DNA of 64,000 nt from an uncultured Bacteroidaceae bacterium (GCA_905234125.1 CAJOGQ010000001.1:1-64000), one strand, 5' to 3'; positions 16,076-25,722 are shown, counted from the first letter of the stretch. Numbers and translations are program-made. The notes: generated by a model from the sequence alone, not told the origin.

Positions 16076-17758
16076 ATGAGCACTACGACCAAACATCTGA
16101 AGATTGTATTCACGACGGACGTGCATGGGAACTACTTCCCCTACGATTTCCGTCACGGCCACTGGGGGAAAGGAAGTCTCCAGCGTGTGCATGCGTTTGT
16201 GGCACAGATGGTGAAGGAGAATCCTGGCAACATGATCCTGATTGACGGGGGCGACATGTTGCAGGGTGAGCCTACCGCCTATTATTTCAACAACCATTGC
16301 GAGAACTCGCGCCATAGGGTGGCTGACATCTGCAACTACATCGGTTATGATGTGGCTGTGATTGGCAACCACGACATCGAAATGGGACGCCACATCTTCG
16401 ACAAGTATGTGAAGGAATGCAATTTCCCCATCTTAGGCGCCAACGTAAGGGACTTGGCGACAGGCGAGCCGTATTTCCAGCCATACGAGGTGTTCTTCCG
16501 TCAAGGACTGAAGATTGCGGTCATCGGCTTCATCACACCAGCCATCCCCCATTGGATTCCGAAAGAGATATGGCATGGCCTGCATTTCGACGACATCCGC
16601 GAGAGTGCTGAATACTGGGTGAAGACGGTGCGTGAGGAGGAGAATCCCGACTTCGTGATTGGTCTGCTCCATTCGGGCATGGACGAGGGCATCATCACAC
16701 CTGAATATAAGGAGAATGCCACACGCGAGACGGCTGAGAACGTGGAGGGCTTCGACCTGATCCTCTACGGACACGACCATTCGAGCAACATGGAGGAGGT
16801 GACAACACGGGGCGGGAGGAATGTGCCCTGTGTGAATCCTGGCTGTTATGCCTACAGTGTGGCGGTGGTGGATGTGGACTTCCGCATCAACGAGCTGGGC
16901 AAGGTTTCGAGCCACGAGACACAATGCACGCTCAACTACATCGGCACGCTCCACAACCAGCATGCAGCCTCGTTCAAACGCCACTTCGCCTACCCTTTCC
17001 ATGAGGTGAAACGTTTCGCGGCACAGAAGATAGGCACGTTCCTCAACCGTGTGGACGTGACAGACGCCTATTTCGGTTCGTCGGCCTACATCGACCTGAT
17101 TCAGTCCTTGCAGCTGAAGGTGAGCGGAGCCGACCTCTCGCTGAGCGCCCCACTCTTCTTCAACGCTTCCATCGAAGCTGGTGAAGTGCGGGTGAGCCAC
17201 CTCTTCGACCTCTACCGATTTGAGGATCACCTCTACACCCTTCGGCTGAGTGGACAGGAAATCAAGAACTACTTAGAGATGAGCTATGCCGCATGGACAC
17301 AGCAGATGCATGCGCCCACCGACCCGATGTTGCTCATCAGCCCCATGAAGAGCAACCCTGAGCGCATGGGCTTCACCAACTTCATCTTCAATTTCGATTC
17401 AGCGGCAGGCATCATCTACGAGGTGGATGTGACGAAGCCTGAGGGAGAGAAGGTGCACATCATCTCGATGGAGAACGGACAACCCTTCCAGATGGATCAC
17501 ACCTACACGGTGGCGATGACAGCCTATCGTGCCAACGGTGGGGGCGAGTTGCTCACGAAGGGCGCTGGCCTGACGAAGGAAGAGATAGACAAGCGCATCA
17601 TCCAAGTGAGCGAACACGACATCCGCTACTATCTGATGGAATATGTGAAGGAGCTGGGCACCATCGACCCCCAACCCAAAAACCATTGGAAGTTTGTGCC
17701 CGAAGAATGGGTGGCACAAGCCGTGGAAAGAGAACGGAAAATCCTGTTCAATGTATAG
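16076..17758 (+). CDS. Metallophosphatase / 5'-nucleotidase (UshA-type domain pair)
   Basis: The 560-residue protein combines an N-terminal calcineurin-like metallophosphatase domain (about 8-290) with a C-terminal 5'-nucleotidase domain (about 320-530). Metal ligands are readable in FTTDVHGNYF (D15, H17), DGGDMLQGEP (D57, D60), GNHDIEMG (N98, H99, D100), LLHSGMDEG and GHDHS. UshA relatives hydrolyse nucleotides and UDP-sugars in the periplasm, but this one begins MSTTTKHLKI with no signal peptide, which suggests a cytoplasmic enzyme or an unconventional start. It lies alone, with DUF2752 converging downstream. Confidence 0.9.
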   Translation: MSTTTKHLKIVFTTDVHGNYFPYDFRHGHWGKGSLQRVHAFVAQMVKENPGNMILIDGGDMLQGEPTAYYFNNHCENSRHRVADICNYIGYDVAVIGNHDIEMGRHIFDKYVKECNFPILGANVRDLATGEPYFQPYEVFFRQGLKIAVIGFITPAIPHWIPKEIWHGLHFDDIRESAEYWVKTVREEENPDFVIGLLHSGMDEGIITPEYKENATRETAENVEGFDLILYGHDHSSNMEEVTTRGGRNVPCVNPGCYAYSVAVVDVDFRINELGKVSSHETQCTLNYIGTLHNQHAASFKRHFAYPFHEVKRFAAQKIGTFLNRVDVTDAYFGSSAYIDLIQSLQLKVSGADLSLSAPLFFNASIEAGEVRVSHLFDLYRFEDHLYTLRLSGQEIKNYLEMSYAAWTQQMHAPTDPMLLISPMKSNPERMGFTNFIFNFDSAAGIIYEVDVTKPEGEKVHIISMENGQPFQMDHTYTVAMTAYRANGGGELLTKGAGLTKEEIDKRIIQVSEHDIRYYLMEYVKELGTIDPQPKNHWKFVPEEWVAQAVERERKILFNV

Positions 17759-17769
17759 TTGAAAAGGAG

Positions 17770-18168
17770 TTATATATTCATGATGTTCCTCACCACTCCC
17801 CACACAAAGAACAGAACAATATAAGTGCGTGCCAAGAGCGGATGCTCCACGACACGCACATATTTTTCACTCTTTTCGAGATATTTCAAGCCAGACGAGA
17901 TGATCAGCGCAAGGGCGTAGGGAATGCTGAAGACGAAGAAATAGTTGTAGGCCAAAGCCTCGGCAAAACGGCCATGCAACAAGGCATGAAAAGCTCGCTG
18001 GAGACCACATGCAGGACAACTCCACCCTGTGAGCACACGGAACGGACATTGAGGCATCCATGCATAGCGGGTGGGGTCGAACAGCGTATAGACCACTACA
18101 GCCCCCACCATCAGCACGAGCATCAGTACCAGCCAAATGAAGGCATTTTTAGACTTCGTCGAACCCAC
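17770..18168 (-). CDS. DUF2752 membrane protein
   Basis: A 132-residue membrane protein with about three hydrophobic helices (residues 10-30, 68-92, 110-130). Between the first and second helix it carries the DUF2752 signature CPFRVLTGWSCPACGLQRA with C41, C51 and C54, a likely metal- or redox-active loop. The function of the family is not known. The GYF/CD225 gene lies 31 bp upstream on the same strand, and this pair is recurrent in Bacteroidetes, so a functional link is likely. Confidence 0.85.
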   Translation of the reverse strand: MGSTKSKNAFIWLVLMLVLMVGAVVVYTLFDPTRYAWMPQCPFRVLTGWSCPACGLQRAFHALLHGRFAEALAYNYFFVFSIPYALALIISSGLKYLEKSEKYVRVVEHPLLARTYIVLFFVWGVVRNIMNI

Positions 18169-18199
18169 AAATCATGGAGTTGGTCAAAACCAGCCCCGT

Positions 18200-18700
18200 T
18201 TAGCTCATGTTCACACCAGCAAACGAGGTGACGCCGACAACAATCAGGTAGATGACCGAAACGATGAAACCACCGACGATGCCAATGAGGCACCACTTCT
18301 TGGCGTTCTTGGAAGCCTCCACAGCGCCATTATAGTCGCCAGAAGAATAAAGGCTATCCACCTTCGACGCATACATGATGCCCACGATACCCAGAGGCAG
18401 ACAACAGAACAGCGTGGTCAAGATGGCCATCAGCATGTTGTTGCCAGGCTTAGCCATGGAAGGTTGTGTGTTGCCAACAGCAGGCTGCACATAAGCCGGC
18501 TGAGGTGTAGTAACTGGTGGCACCGACGAAGCGGGCTGCATGTAAGGCACAAGTTCTGACACCGTGCTGGCAGGAGCCCATTGAGCCATGCCTTGTGTCC
18601 ACACCATCGTGTTGGCATTCACGCCATAAGCCGCCAACTGACTGCCATCCACAGGACCCTTTTGTTCATTCTGTGGGGTAAGATAATAATATTGTTTCAT
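18200..18700 (-). CDS. GYF_2 plus CD225/dispanin membrane protein
   Basis: A 166-residue protein in two parts. Residues 1-55 resemble the GYF_2 (DUF4339) fold: YYLTPQNEQKGPVDGSQLAAYGV, then TMVWTQGMAQWAPAS. A Pro/Gln/Val-rich linker (56-85) leads to a CD225/dispanin domain with two hydrophobic helices (about 88-108 and 138-162) separated by the charged loop SKNAKKW. GYF domains bind proline-rich peptides and CD225 proteins alter membrane curvature in eukaryotes; the bacterial role is unknown. Promoter at 18736-18743. Likely operon with DUF2752. Confidence 0.85.
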   Translation of the reverse strand: MKQYYYLTPQNEQKGPVDGSQLAAYGVNANTMVWTQGMAQWAPASTVSELVPYMQPASSVPPVTTPQPAYVQPAVGNTQPSMAKPGNNMLMAILTTLFCCLPLGIVGIMYASKVDSLYSSGDYNGAVEASKNAKKWCLIGIVGGFIVSVIYLIVVGVTSFAGVNMS

Positions 18701-18735
18701 GATTACAAGTGTTTATGAGTTTGTCGTAACGGTTG

Positions 18736-18743
18736 CAAAGATA
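18736..18743 (-). promoter_or_regulatory. -7 element for the GYF/CD225-DUF2752 pair
   Basis: The minus strand reads TATCTTTG, 35 bp upstream of the GYF/CD225 start. Confidence 0.5.
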
Positions 18744-18848
18744 CGAATTATCCATGAAAACAAAAAAGAGATTGGCACGAAAAATGAAAAATAAATGTCA
18801 TATTTGCCCATTTTCCATGCCAAATCCTCCATTTTCCTATGTTCTTTA

Positions 18849-20246
18849 TCACTTCAGCCGTCCGGAGGCTTTCAGCAGTTTCACTTGCGCCAGCTGGCAT
18901 TGGCAACGGGCATTGACGAGGTTGGCATTGCATTGTTGCCAGAGGGTCTGGGCTTCGAGATAGTCGGAAAGGGTTTCGAAGCCCACTTCGTATTGCTGTT
19001 TGGAGAGGCGCATGTTCTCAGTGGCCTGTTCGAGGGCAACCTGACATAGTTTAAGTTCGGTCTGCGCCTCGTCGAGGAGATTCTGGCATTGGGCATGCTC
19101 GAGCGTCATCTGCTCGTTGAGGTCTTGCTCGTCGAGCTGGGCGAGCTGGTATGCCACTTTGGCTGAACGGATTTTGTTGGTGGCTCCTCCGAAGAGGTCG
19201 AGGGGCACTTTCAGCACCATGCCCACGGAGGCGGAGGCGTTGTCGACGAGCTTCTTTTCGGCGAGCTTTCCGCCTGTGGCATAGCCATAGCTGGCTCCGA
19301 CAGCCAGGTTGGGCAGATAGTCGCTCTTGGTGAGCTTGACCTGAAGACGAGCCATCTCGGTCTTGTTTTCGAGGATGACGTGCTCAGGACGTTCGCCCAT
19401 CTCGACATGCTGTGGAGCTTCGTCTGCCACGTCGGTGGGCACGACGGCGATGGCGCTGGTGAGTGGCATTCCGACGATGTGGCAGAGGTTCATGCAGGCG
19501 AGACTGTAGGCGTTGTCGGCCTTCTGGATGTTGAGTTCTGCCTCGTTGAGCTTCACCTGCACTTTCATGATGTCGTTTCGGGTACTCATTCCATGACGGA
19601 AGGCGCCTTCCACATTCTTTTTCAGCTCGTCGAGGAGCGTCTTGTAGCTGCGAGCCACGTCACCCAACTCCTTGGCCTTGACGGCGAGGTAGTAGGCCTC
19701 ATGGGTCTTGACGATGACTTCGGACTCGGTGAGACGGATGTTCTGGTTGGCCATGTTGACGCCTAACTTGGACATGTGGTAGGCGGTGGAGATTTTGCCT
19801 CCCGAATAGATGGGTTCGAGCACGGAGACTCCGCCCATGAAGAGGTTATTGAGTTTCCACTTGATTGTCTGGGTTGGAAAATCAGCATACTGGTTGAGCG
19901 TGTAGGTGCCGTCGGCGTTGACGGTGACGTTGGGGACGTACTCGCCTGTGGCATCCACATAATTATATATAGGGAGATGACCACCCTCGATGGAGAACTG
20001 CCCCTTGGCGGTGGTGTAGAGGTCGATGGCCATGATGTTGATTTGAGGGAAGTAGTTGGCCTTGTAGGACTTCATGTCGTAAGTGGTCTTCTCCAGTTGC
20101 AGCTTGGCGTTGGAGAGGGACTTGTTGTAGTCGAGGGCTTTGAGGAGGCAGTCGTCGAGGGTGAGGGTCTGAGGGGACTGGGCGAGGGATTCAGCGGGAA
20201 AACCGCTGAAGGCTAACACCAGAAGGATAGGAAGTATTTTTTTCAT
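18849..20246 (-). CDS. TolC-family outer-membrane channel of RND operon 1
   Basis: A 465-residue outer-membrane efflux channel. A signal peptide (1-22, ending ESLAQ) is followed by two long coiled-coil repeat halves typical of OEP proteins, for example the segment TLDDCLLKALDYNKSLSNAKLQ near 30 and its counterpart near 300. There is no lipobox, unlike the second channel at 57.6 kb. It is the last gene of a minus-strand operon and starts 39 bp after the RND pump. It would form the exit duct for the pump and adaptor encoded upstream. Confidence 0.9.
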   Translation of the reverse strand: MKKILPILLVLAFSGFPAESLAQSPQTLTLDDCLLKALDYNKSLSNAKLQLEKTTYDMKSYKANYFPQINIMAIDLYTTAKGQFSIEGGHLPIYNYVDATGEYVPNVTVNADGTYTLNQYADFPTQTIKWKLNNLFMGGVSVLEPIYSGGKISTAYHMSKLGVNMANQNIRLTESEVIVKTHEAYYLAVKAKELGDVARSYKTLLDELKKNVEGAFRHGMSTRNDIMKVQVKLNEAELNIQKADNAYSLACMNLCHIVGMPLTSAIAVVPTDVADEAPQHVEMGERPEHVILENKTEMARLQVKLTKSDYLPNLAVGASYGYATGGKLAEKKLVDNASASVGMVLKVPLDLFGGATNKIRSAKVAYQLAQLDEQDLNEQMTLEHAQCQNLLDEAQTELKLCQVALEQATENMRLSKQQYEVGFETLSDYLEAQTLWQQCNANLVNARCQCQLAQVKLLKASGRLK

Positions 20247-20285
20247 TTTGATGTCTTGTTTATAATGGGACTAATCCGTTGAAGG

Positions 20286-23200
20286 TCATTTCACTCGGAA
20301 GAAGATGGCATAGAGCACGGGGATGATGATGAGGGTGATGAGGGTGCCCATGAAGAGACCTCCCATGATGGTGACGGCGAGGGAGCCGAACATGGAGTCG
20401 GGCACGAGGGGTATCATACCCAGAATGGTAGTGAGGCTCGCCATCATGACGGGACGCAGACGCGACTTGGAGCTCTGGATGAGGGCGATGCGTGGTTCGA
20501 TGCCCTGCGAGATTTCGAGGGTGATTTCGTCCATCAGCACTATGCCGTTCTTAATCATCATGCCTATCAGACCCAACACGCCCACGATGGCCACGAATCC
20601 GAAGGGCTTGCCTGTGAGCATCACCACAGGAATGACGCCGATGATGACCAACGGGATGCAACAGAAGATGATGGCGGGCTTCTTGTAGTCCTTGAAGAGC
20701 ATCACGAGGATGAGAATCATGATGACGATGCAGATGGGGAAGCCGTTGAAAAGATACTTCATCGACTGGTCTGAAGCCTTCTTCTCGCCCTCCCATGAGA
20801 AGGAGTAGCCCTCTGGCAGAGGTATCTTCTCTATCTTCTCAGCGATGGCCTTGCGAGCCTCTTCTGTGCCTACACCTGGACGGGGAGAGCATTGCAGACG
20901 CTGGGTGCGCTGTCCATTGTAGCGTACCACCACTGGCTCTTCCCACTTGATGTCGATGCCATGAGACACCTGCTTGAGCGGGGTAGTCTGGATGAGGTTC
21001 TCGATGACTTGCTCACGCGACACCGTACCCGTCATCAACTTCTGCATTGTCGAGCGGTTCAGGAACTGACCCACATTGGGGATGGAACCAAACACACGGG
21101 CATTCTCCAGATTCTCCACATTGTTGCCATCCTCGTCAGTACACTTCACATAGATGTTCTCAGGATTGATGCCGTCGTAGAAAGTTCCGATGGGCACGCC
21201 ACCCGTGTAGGTCATCATCGAGAGCGCCACATCACTACGGGAGAGTCCGCTATTGCGAGCCGATGCCTGGTCATAGTCGATGCTGAGGACTGGCACTTTG
21301 GGTTCCCAGTCGGAAGTGGCGAGATAGACCTTGTCGGAAGCATTGACGATAGCAAGCGCTGAATCGGTCAGTCGATGCAAGACAGCAGGGTCGGCTCCAT
21401 GGAAGCATGCCTCGATAGGATATTTCTTGTACATCAGATTGTAGCGTTTGAACTTGACATAGGCATCGGGATAGAGGTCGTTGATTTCCTCCTGCAACTC
21501 ATCGATATGCTTTACCAATTCCTTAGGCGACGTGAAGTCGATGATGAGTTCGCCGTATGCCAACGAGGGCGTGGCGATGGAACGCACAAGATTGTAGCGA
21601 GAAGGAGTGCCACCCACCGATGCGGTGATGTGGGTGATATAATCGCGCTTCATCAGCCGTTGACGAATCTCTTCCAAGTCTTTGGCTGTCTGCGTGGAGT
21701 TGTAACCTTCAGGCAATTTGTACTCCATGTAGAGCTGGTCGTACTCCATGTCAGGGAAGAAAGCCTGATCAACGAACTTATAGCAGAAAGCACTAAGCGC
21801 CAACAAGACAACGGCACAGACAATGGTTGTCTTCCGATGCTTCATTCCGAAAGCGAGCACCTTCTCCAGCACATCGTAGGCCTTTCCTTTGTAGAGTTCC
21901 GTATCCGACTCATCCTTCGATGCCTCCACTTCCTTAAACATGCGGTTGCTCATCACCGGCACATGAATCAAGGCCAAAATCCAACTGAGCAAAAGGCTGA
22001 CAGCAATGACGATGAACAGGTCACGCACATACACTCCAGCCGTGTCGGGACTCATAAAGATGGGCAAGAATGCCAAGATGGCAATCAGCGTCGCACCCAG
22101 CAATGGCATGGCCGTCTTCTGCCCAATGGACGTCAGCGCCTCCATGCGTGGTTTCCCCTGTTTCATATCGACCAAAATGCCATCGACAATCACAATGGCA
22201 TTGTCCACCAGCATGCCCATCGCCAAGATGAAACTGGCCAAGGACACACGTTGCAATGTGCCATCGAAACCCTTCAGCACCAAAAACGAGCCAAACACGA
22301 TGACCACCAGACTGGTACCGATGATGTAACCACTTCTCCACCCCATGAAGAAGATGAGCAACAGCACCACGATGGCCACCGACTCAAGCAGATTGATGAG
22401 GAAGGTGTAGAGGGCATTGCTCACACGCTCTGGCTGGAAGAAGACCTTCTGACATTCGATGCCGGCAGGGAAACCTTGTTCAATCTTCTTCACGGCGTCC
22501 TCCACCTTGGCTCCCACTTTCAAAATATCATAATCGGGGGAACAAGCTATGCTGATGCCCAAGGCCTGAGCACCATCGCAAGTCATCTGGTTGCGAGTCG
22601 TCGCCTCGTATGTTTTCACCACGGTGGCGATGTCCTTGATGCGCAACTGGTCGTCATCATGTCCCTGTATGAGCATATTGGCAATGTCTTCCACCTTAGT
22701 GAACCGGTCATCCACCGTCACACGGACACGACGTTCACCATTATCATAGTAGCCGACATAGTTCGTCTTGTTCTGATTGTTCAGCGTCATAATCACCTCT
22801 GTCGGAAACACGCCCAAATTCGCCATCTTGTCCTCACGTAATTCGATGTTGATGCACTGGTTGCGCTTGCCATAGATGTCCACACGGCTCACACCATCAA
22901 TCTCCATGACCGTCCGCTTGATCATCTCCGCATAGTCATTCAGCTCTTTATCGCTCTGCCCGTCACCTTTCAGCGCATAAAACATTCCATAAACATCGCC
23001 AAAATCATCCTTCACCTGTGAGGGCGATACACCCAACGGGAATTTGCTCTGCGTATTGTCCACCTTTCGTCTCAGTAAGTCCCATTGCTGTTCCACTTCA
23101 TCATCGGGCACAGTGGAGTGGAGTTCCACGTTGATGAGACTCAAGTCAGCATAACTCGACGACTGGATATTGTTGATGGAAGCCATCTCACGGATGCTCT

Positions 23201-23405
23201 TCTCCAAGGGGTCGGTCACTTCCAGTTCCACCTGATGAGCCGAAGCACCTGGATAGGTAGTGATGACCATCGCCTGCTTCACCTTGATGGCAGGGTCTTC
23301 AAATTTCGACATCGAGTTGTAAGACAGCAATCCACCCACCACCAATATCACCACCAGGAAATTGATGAGTTTGCTGTTATGTAATGCCCATTTACTGTAG
23401 TTCAT
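20286..23405 (-). CDS. RND efflux pump subunit 1 (AcrB/CusA superfamily)
   Basis: A 1039-residue inner-membrane proton-driven pump with twelve helices and two large periplasmic loops. Helix 4 reads AMGMLVDNAIVIVD: the first relay Asp is kept but the second (D408 in AcrB) is Asn. Helix 10 retains a lysine in GLIGMMIKNGIVLMDE. The N-terminus (ALHNSKLINFLVVILVVGG) resembles the MexB-distant branch found in Bacteroidetes multidrug or lipid exporters. Substrate unknown. It sits between the adaptor (51 bp upstream) and the TolC channel, so it is a complete tripartite system. Confidence 0.92.
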   Translation of the reverse strand: MNYSKWALHNSKLINFLVVILVVGGLLSYNSMSKFEDPAIKVKQAMVITTYPGASAHQVELEVTDPLEKSIREMASINNIQSSSYADLSLINVELHSTVPDDEVEQQWDLLRRKVDNTQSKFPLGVSPSQVKDDFGDVYGMFYALKGDGQSDKELNDYAEMIKRTVMEIDGVSRVDIYGKRNQCINIELREDKMANLGVFPTEVIMTLNNQNKTNYVGYYDNGERRVRVTVDDRFTKVEDIANMLIQGHDDDQLRIKDIATVVKTYEATTRNQMTCDGAQALGISIACSPDYDILKVGAKVEDAVKKIEQGFPAGIECQKVFFQPERVSNALYTFLINLLESVAIVVLLLIFFMGWRSGYIIGTSLVVIVFGSFLVLKGFDGTLQRVSLASFILAMGMLVDNAIVIVDGILVDMKQGKPRMEALTSIGQKTAMPLLGATLIAILAFLPIFMSPDTAGVYVRDLFIVIAVSLLLSWILALIHVPVMSNRMFKEVEASKDESDTELYKGKAYDVLEKVLAFGMKHRKTTIVCAVVLLALSAFCYKFVDQAFFPDMEYDQLYMEYKLPEGYNSTQTAKDLEEIRQRLMKRDYITHITASVGGTPSRYNLVRSIATPSLAYGELIIDFTSPKELVKHIDELQEEINDLYPDAYVKFKRYNLMYKKYPIEACFHGADPAVLHRLTDSALAIVNASDKVYLATSDWEPKVPVLSIDYDQASARNSGLSRSDVALSMMTYTGGVPIGTFYDGINPENIYVKCTDEDGNNVENLENARVFGSIPNVGQFLNRSTMQKLMTGTVSREQVIENLIQTTPLKQVSHGIDIKWEEPVVVRYNGQRTQRLQCSPRPGVGTEEARKAIAEKIEKIPLPEGYSFSWEGEKKASDQSMKYLFNGFPICIVIMILILVMLFKDYKKPAIIFCCIPLVIIGVIPVVMLTGKPFGFVAIVGVLGLIGMMIKNGIVLMDEITLEISQGIEPRIALIQSSKSRLRPVMMASLTTILGMIPLVPDSMFGSLAVTIMGGLFMGTLITLIIIPVLYAIFFRVK

Positions 23406-23455
23406 AATCTTTCAATTCTAATGTCCTTCTCAATTCTATTGTCCTTCAACTCAAC

Positions 23456-24529
23456 TCACAATAATCCTCCCACATTCGACGCTGACGGTTTCTGCAAGAG
23501 GCGCACCTTCTCTCCATCTTCAATATGATGTACACCCGATGAAATCACTTTCTCGCCAGCTTTCAGGCCATTGTCCACCAGCATTGTCCCATCACGGTTC
23601 ACCTTCGACACATTGACGGCACGGCTCTTAACCGTTCCAGACTTCTCATCATAGATAAACACTTGCGTCTTGTCGCCAACTTGCAACACGGCAGATGACG
23701 GCACATAAACAATGCCCGAAGCCTCGCTGTTGGCCACCTCAGCATATACCATCGTGGTCATGCCTGGAGTGATCTTCTTGTGGTCGATGGCACCCGAAAA
23801 CTTCAGACGAACCGTATATAGTTGAGAAGAATTGGCCTCCTGGCTCACACGCACAATTGTCAGAGGGAAGGATTCATTTCCTGTCACATCGAAACGGCAA
23901 CTGAAACTCGTGAACTTCTCGATGTGGGCAAAGTCGGAGGTGCTAATCTTGATTTCAACCTCAGTGTCGCCACTGCCAAACACGCTCAACACCGGCATGC
24001 CTGCGCCCACCGTTTCGCCAGCCTCATGATACTTCGTCTGCACATACCCATTGATGGTACTGCGCAACTGCGTGTCAGCCAACTGATTCTTATGGTTCGC
24101 CAACTTCTGTGTGATTTGTTCCAGACCATAGCGCGCCTTGTCGTTGTTGCTCGCTGTGGTATTGCCCTCAGCATACAAAGCCATCACACGCTCAGCATTT
24201 GCCTTCACCTGCTCATATTCGGCTTGTGTGGCCGCCAACTGGACTTGATAGTCACGGCTATCCATCACCGCCACCACCTGTCCCTTGCTCACATAGTCGC
24301 CTTCCTTTACCAGCATGCGTGTTATAGGCCCAGCCACTCGGAAAGCCAGATTCACTTCTGAAGCCGATTTGGTTTTGCCCGTGAAGGTGGTGGCCGCCAC
24401 CTCATTGATGTCTTTCACCACAGTCACATCGACAGTCTGCTCATCGTTCTGCACCTTGTTCTTTTGCTGACATGAAATTACAGCCAGCATCCCAAGATAC
24501 GTCAAAGTTAGGAATATGCACTTTTTCAT
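23456..24529 (-). CDS. RND periplasmic adaptor (membrane fusion protein) 1
   Basis: A 357-residue adaptor linking pump and channel. The lipobox LAVISC (Cys near residue 20) anchors it as a lipoprotein. A lipoyl/barrel-sandwich half (VSKGQVVAVMDSRDYQVQL near 82), a short helical hairpin (about 100-150), the second lipoyl half and a beta-barrel to about residue 340 follow. It is the first gene of the minus-strand operon and diverges from the AraC regulator at 24710. It is shorter than average (about 370-400). Confidence 0.92.
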   Translation of the reverse strand: MKKCIFLTLTYLGMLAVISCQQKNKVQNDEQTVDVTVVKDINEVAATTFTGKTKSASEVNLAFRVAGPITRMLVKEGDYVSKGQVVAVMDSRDYQVQLAATQAEYEQVKANAERVMALYAEGNTTASNNDKARYGLEQITQKLANHKNQLADTQLRSTINGYVQTKYHEAGETVGAGMPVLSVFGSGDTEVEIKISTSDFAHIEKFTSFSCRFDVTGNESFPLTIVRVSQEANSSQLYTVRLKFSGAIDHKKITPGMTTMVYAEVANSEASGIVYVPSSAVLQVGDKTQVFIYDEKSGTVKSRAVNVSKVNRDGTMLVDNGLKAGEKVISSGVHHIEDGEKVRLLQKPSASNVGGLL

Positions 24530-24567
24530 TTCTTCATCTTTTGATTTTAATATTCATAATTTGCGGG

Positions 24568-24597
24568 CAAAGTTACGGGTTATATTTGAAACTCAAA
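24568..24597 (-). promoter_or_regulatory. Promoter of RND operon 1
   Basis: Minus strand: TTTG (24594-24597), 18 bp, TAACTTTG (24568-24575), 38 bp upstream of the adaptor start. The 180-bp divergent region also serves the araC-type gene, so it is where that regulator probably binds. Confidence 0.6.
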
Positions 24598-24709
24598 CCA
24601 TATAAAATACGATATTTTTGTCCCAAATGTACGTTTCTTACACAAAAAGTTGCCAGAATGTTTGGCCATATGATAAAAATGTCGTTATTTTGTATCAAAT
24701 TTCAGAAAA

Positions 24710-25660
24710 ATGAAAGAAGAAAGAGTTACCATTTTAGAATTAGAAGGCGGAGAAGTTAATATTTTGAATGCCGAAAAGAGCCCCGTTAAATTGACAAAAA
24801 CGGGATTGTTCTTGTGTAAGGAAGGAGAAGTGACCCTTGCCATCGACGACAAGGAATTCATTCTTCATCCGGGTTCCATCATCGTCTATTTTTCCTATAG
24901 CACACTCCATATCATCAGCCACTCCCCCAACCTGCGTGGCACACTAATCGGAGCCAATTTGGAAATCATCCAGCCGATGCTGTACAACGTGACCAACTTC
25001 AATGCCCTGTTCGTCATCAAGCAGGTGCCTCATCAGGAGATCTCTCAAGAGCAATACACGGCGCTGACACAATACATCGCCCTACTAAAAGAGGTCACGC
25101 TGAAAGAGAAAAAAGAGGCGAACGAAACAGCACCAACGGGCAAGCCTGTCATCACGCCAGTGGGCGAAATGGCTCGCAAGCAGGCGGAACTGCTCAGCTA
25201 TGCGTTGATGCTGGAAGTATTACAATGCTATGCCAACGTGGCCGATGACAATGCGGCCTTCTCACGCAAGGACGAGGTGTTGCAGAAGTTCGTCACCATG
25301 CTCTATCGCAAATACCGTGTGGAACACGAAGTCAGCTACTATGCCGAGCAGCAGTTCCTCACTACGCGCTACTTCAGCACCATCGTCAAGGAGCGTTCGG
25401 GCAAGTCTCCCAGCCAATGGATTGCCACAGCCTTATTGGTCGATGCACGGAATCTGATCAAGCACACCAATATGAACGTCAAGGAAATCTCCGATACGCT
25501 CAACTTCCCCAACCAAAGTTACTTCGGCAAGTGGTTCAAAAACCTCACTGGCCTCAGTCCCCTCGAATTTCGAAAAGGAAAAGTTGGAAAGTCTGAGGAA
25601 GACCCCACTTTCTCCGACATCGTCAAGCGAGGCCTCACCCATGCCGAAGAAGAATATTAA
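24710..25660 (+). CDS. AraC-family transcriptional regulator
   Basis: A 316-residue regulator with an N-terminal cupin-like sensing domain (about 1-150; segments KEGEVTLAIDDKEFILHPGS and STLHIISHS) and a C-terminal double helix-turn-helix AraC domain (about 210-300; DARNLIKHTNMNVKEISDTLNF, then SYFGKWFKNLTGLSPLEFRKG). Being divergent from RND operon 1 with a shared 180-bp intergenic region, it is the natural candidate for its regulator. The inducer is unknown. A short acidic tail follows the domain. Confidence 0.88.
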   Translation: MKEERVTILELEGGEVNILNAEKSPVKLTKTGLFLCKEGEVTLAIDDKEFILHPGSIIVYFSYSTLHIISHSPNLRGTLIGANLEIIQPMLYNVTNFNALFVIKQVPHQEISQEQYTALTQYIALLKEVTLKEKKEANETAPTGKPVITPVGEMARKQAELLSYALMLEVLQCYANVADDNAAFSRKDEVLQKFVTMLYRKYRVEHEVSYYAEQQFLTTRYFSTIVKERSGKSPSQWIATALLVDARNLIKHTNMNVKEISDTLNFPNQSYFGKWFKNLTGLSPLEFRKGKVGKSEEDPTFSDIVKRGLTHAEEEY

Positions 25661-25722
25661 GGTATTGTCCAATTTTACTCCCAATTCAATTTCCTATTAA
25701 ACATCCAATTCAACAACAAAAT

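Noticed and set aside
21375-22841. A 488-codon open frame on the plus strand
   Set aside because: It is antisense to the RND pump, has His/Gln-rich composition of a reverse-complement shadow and no recognisable domain.
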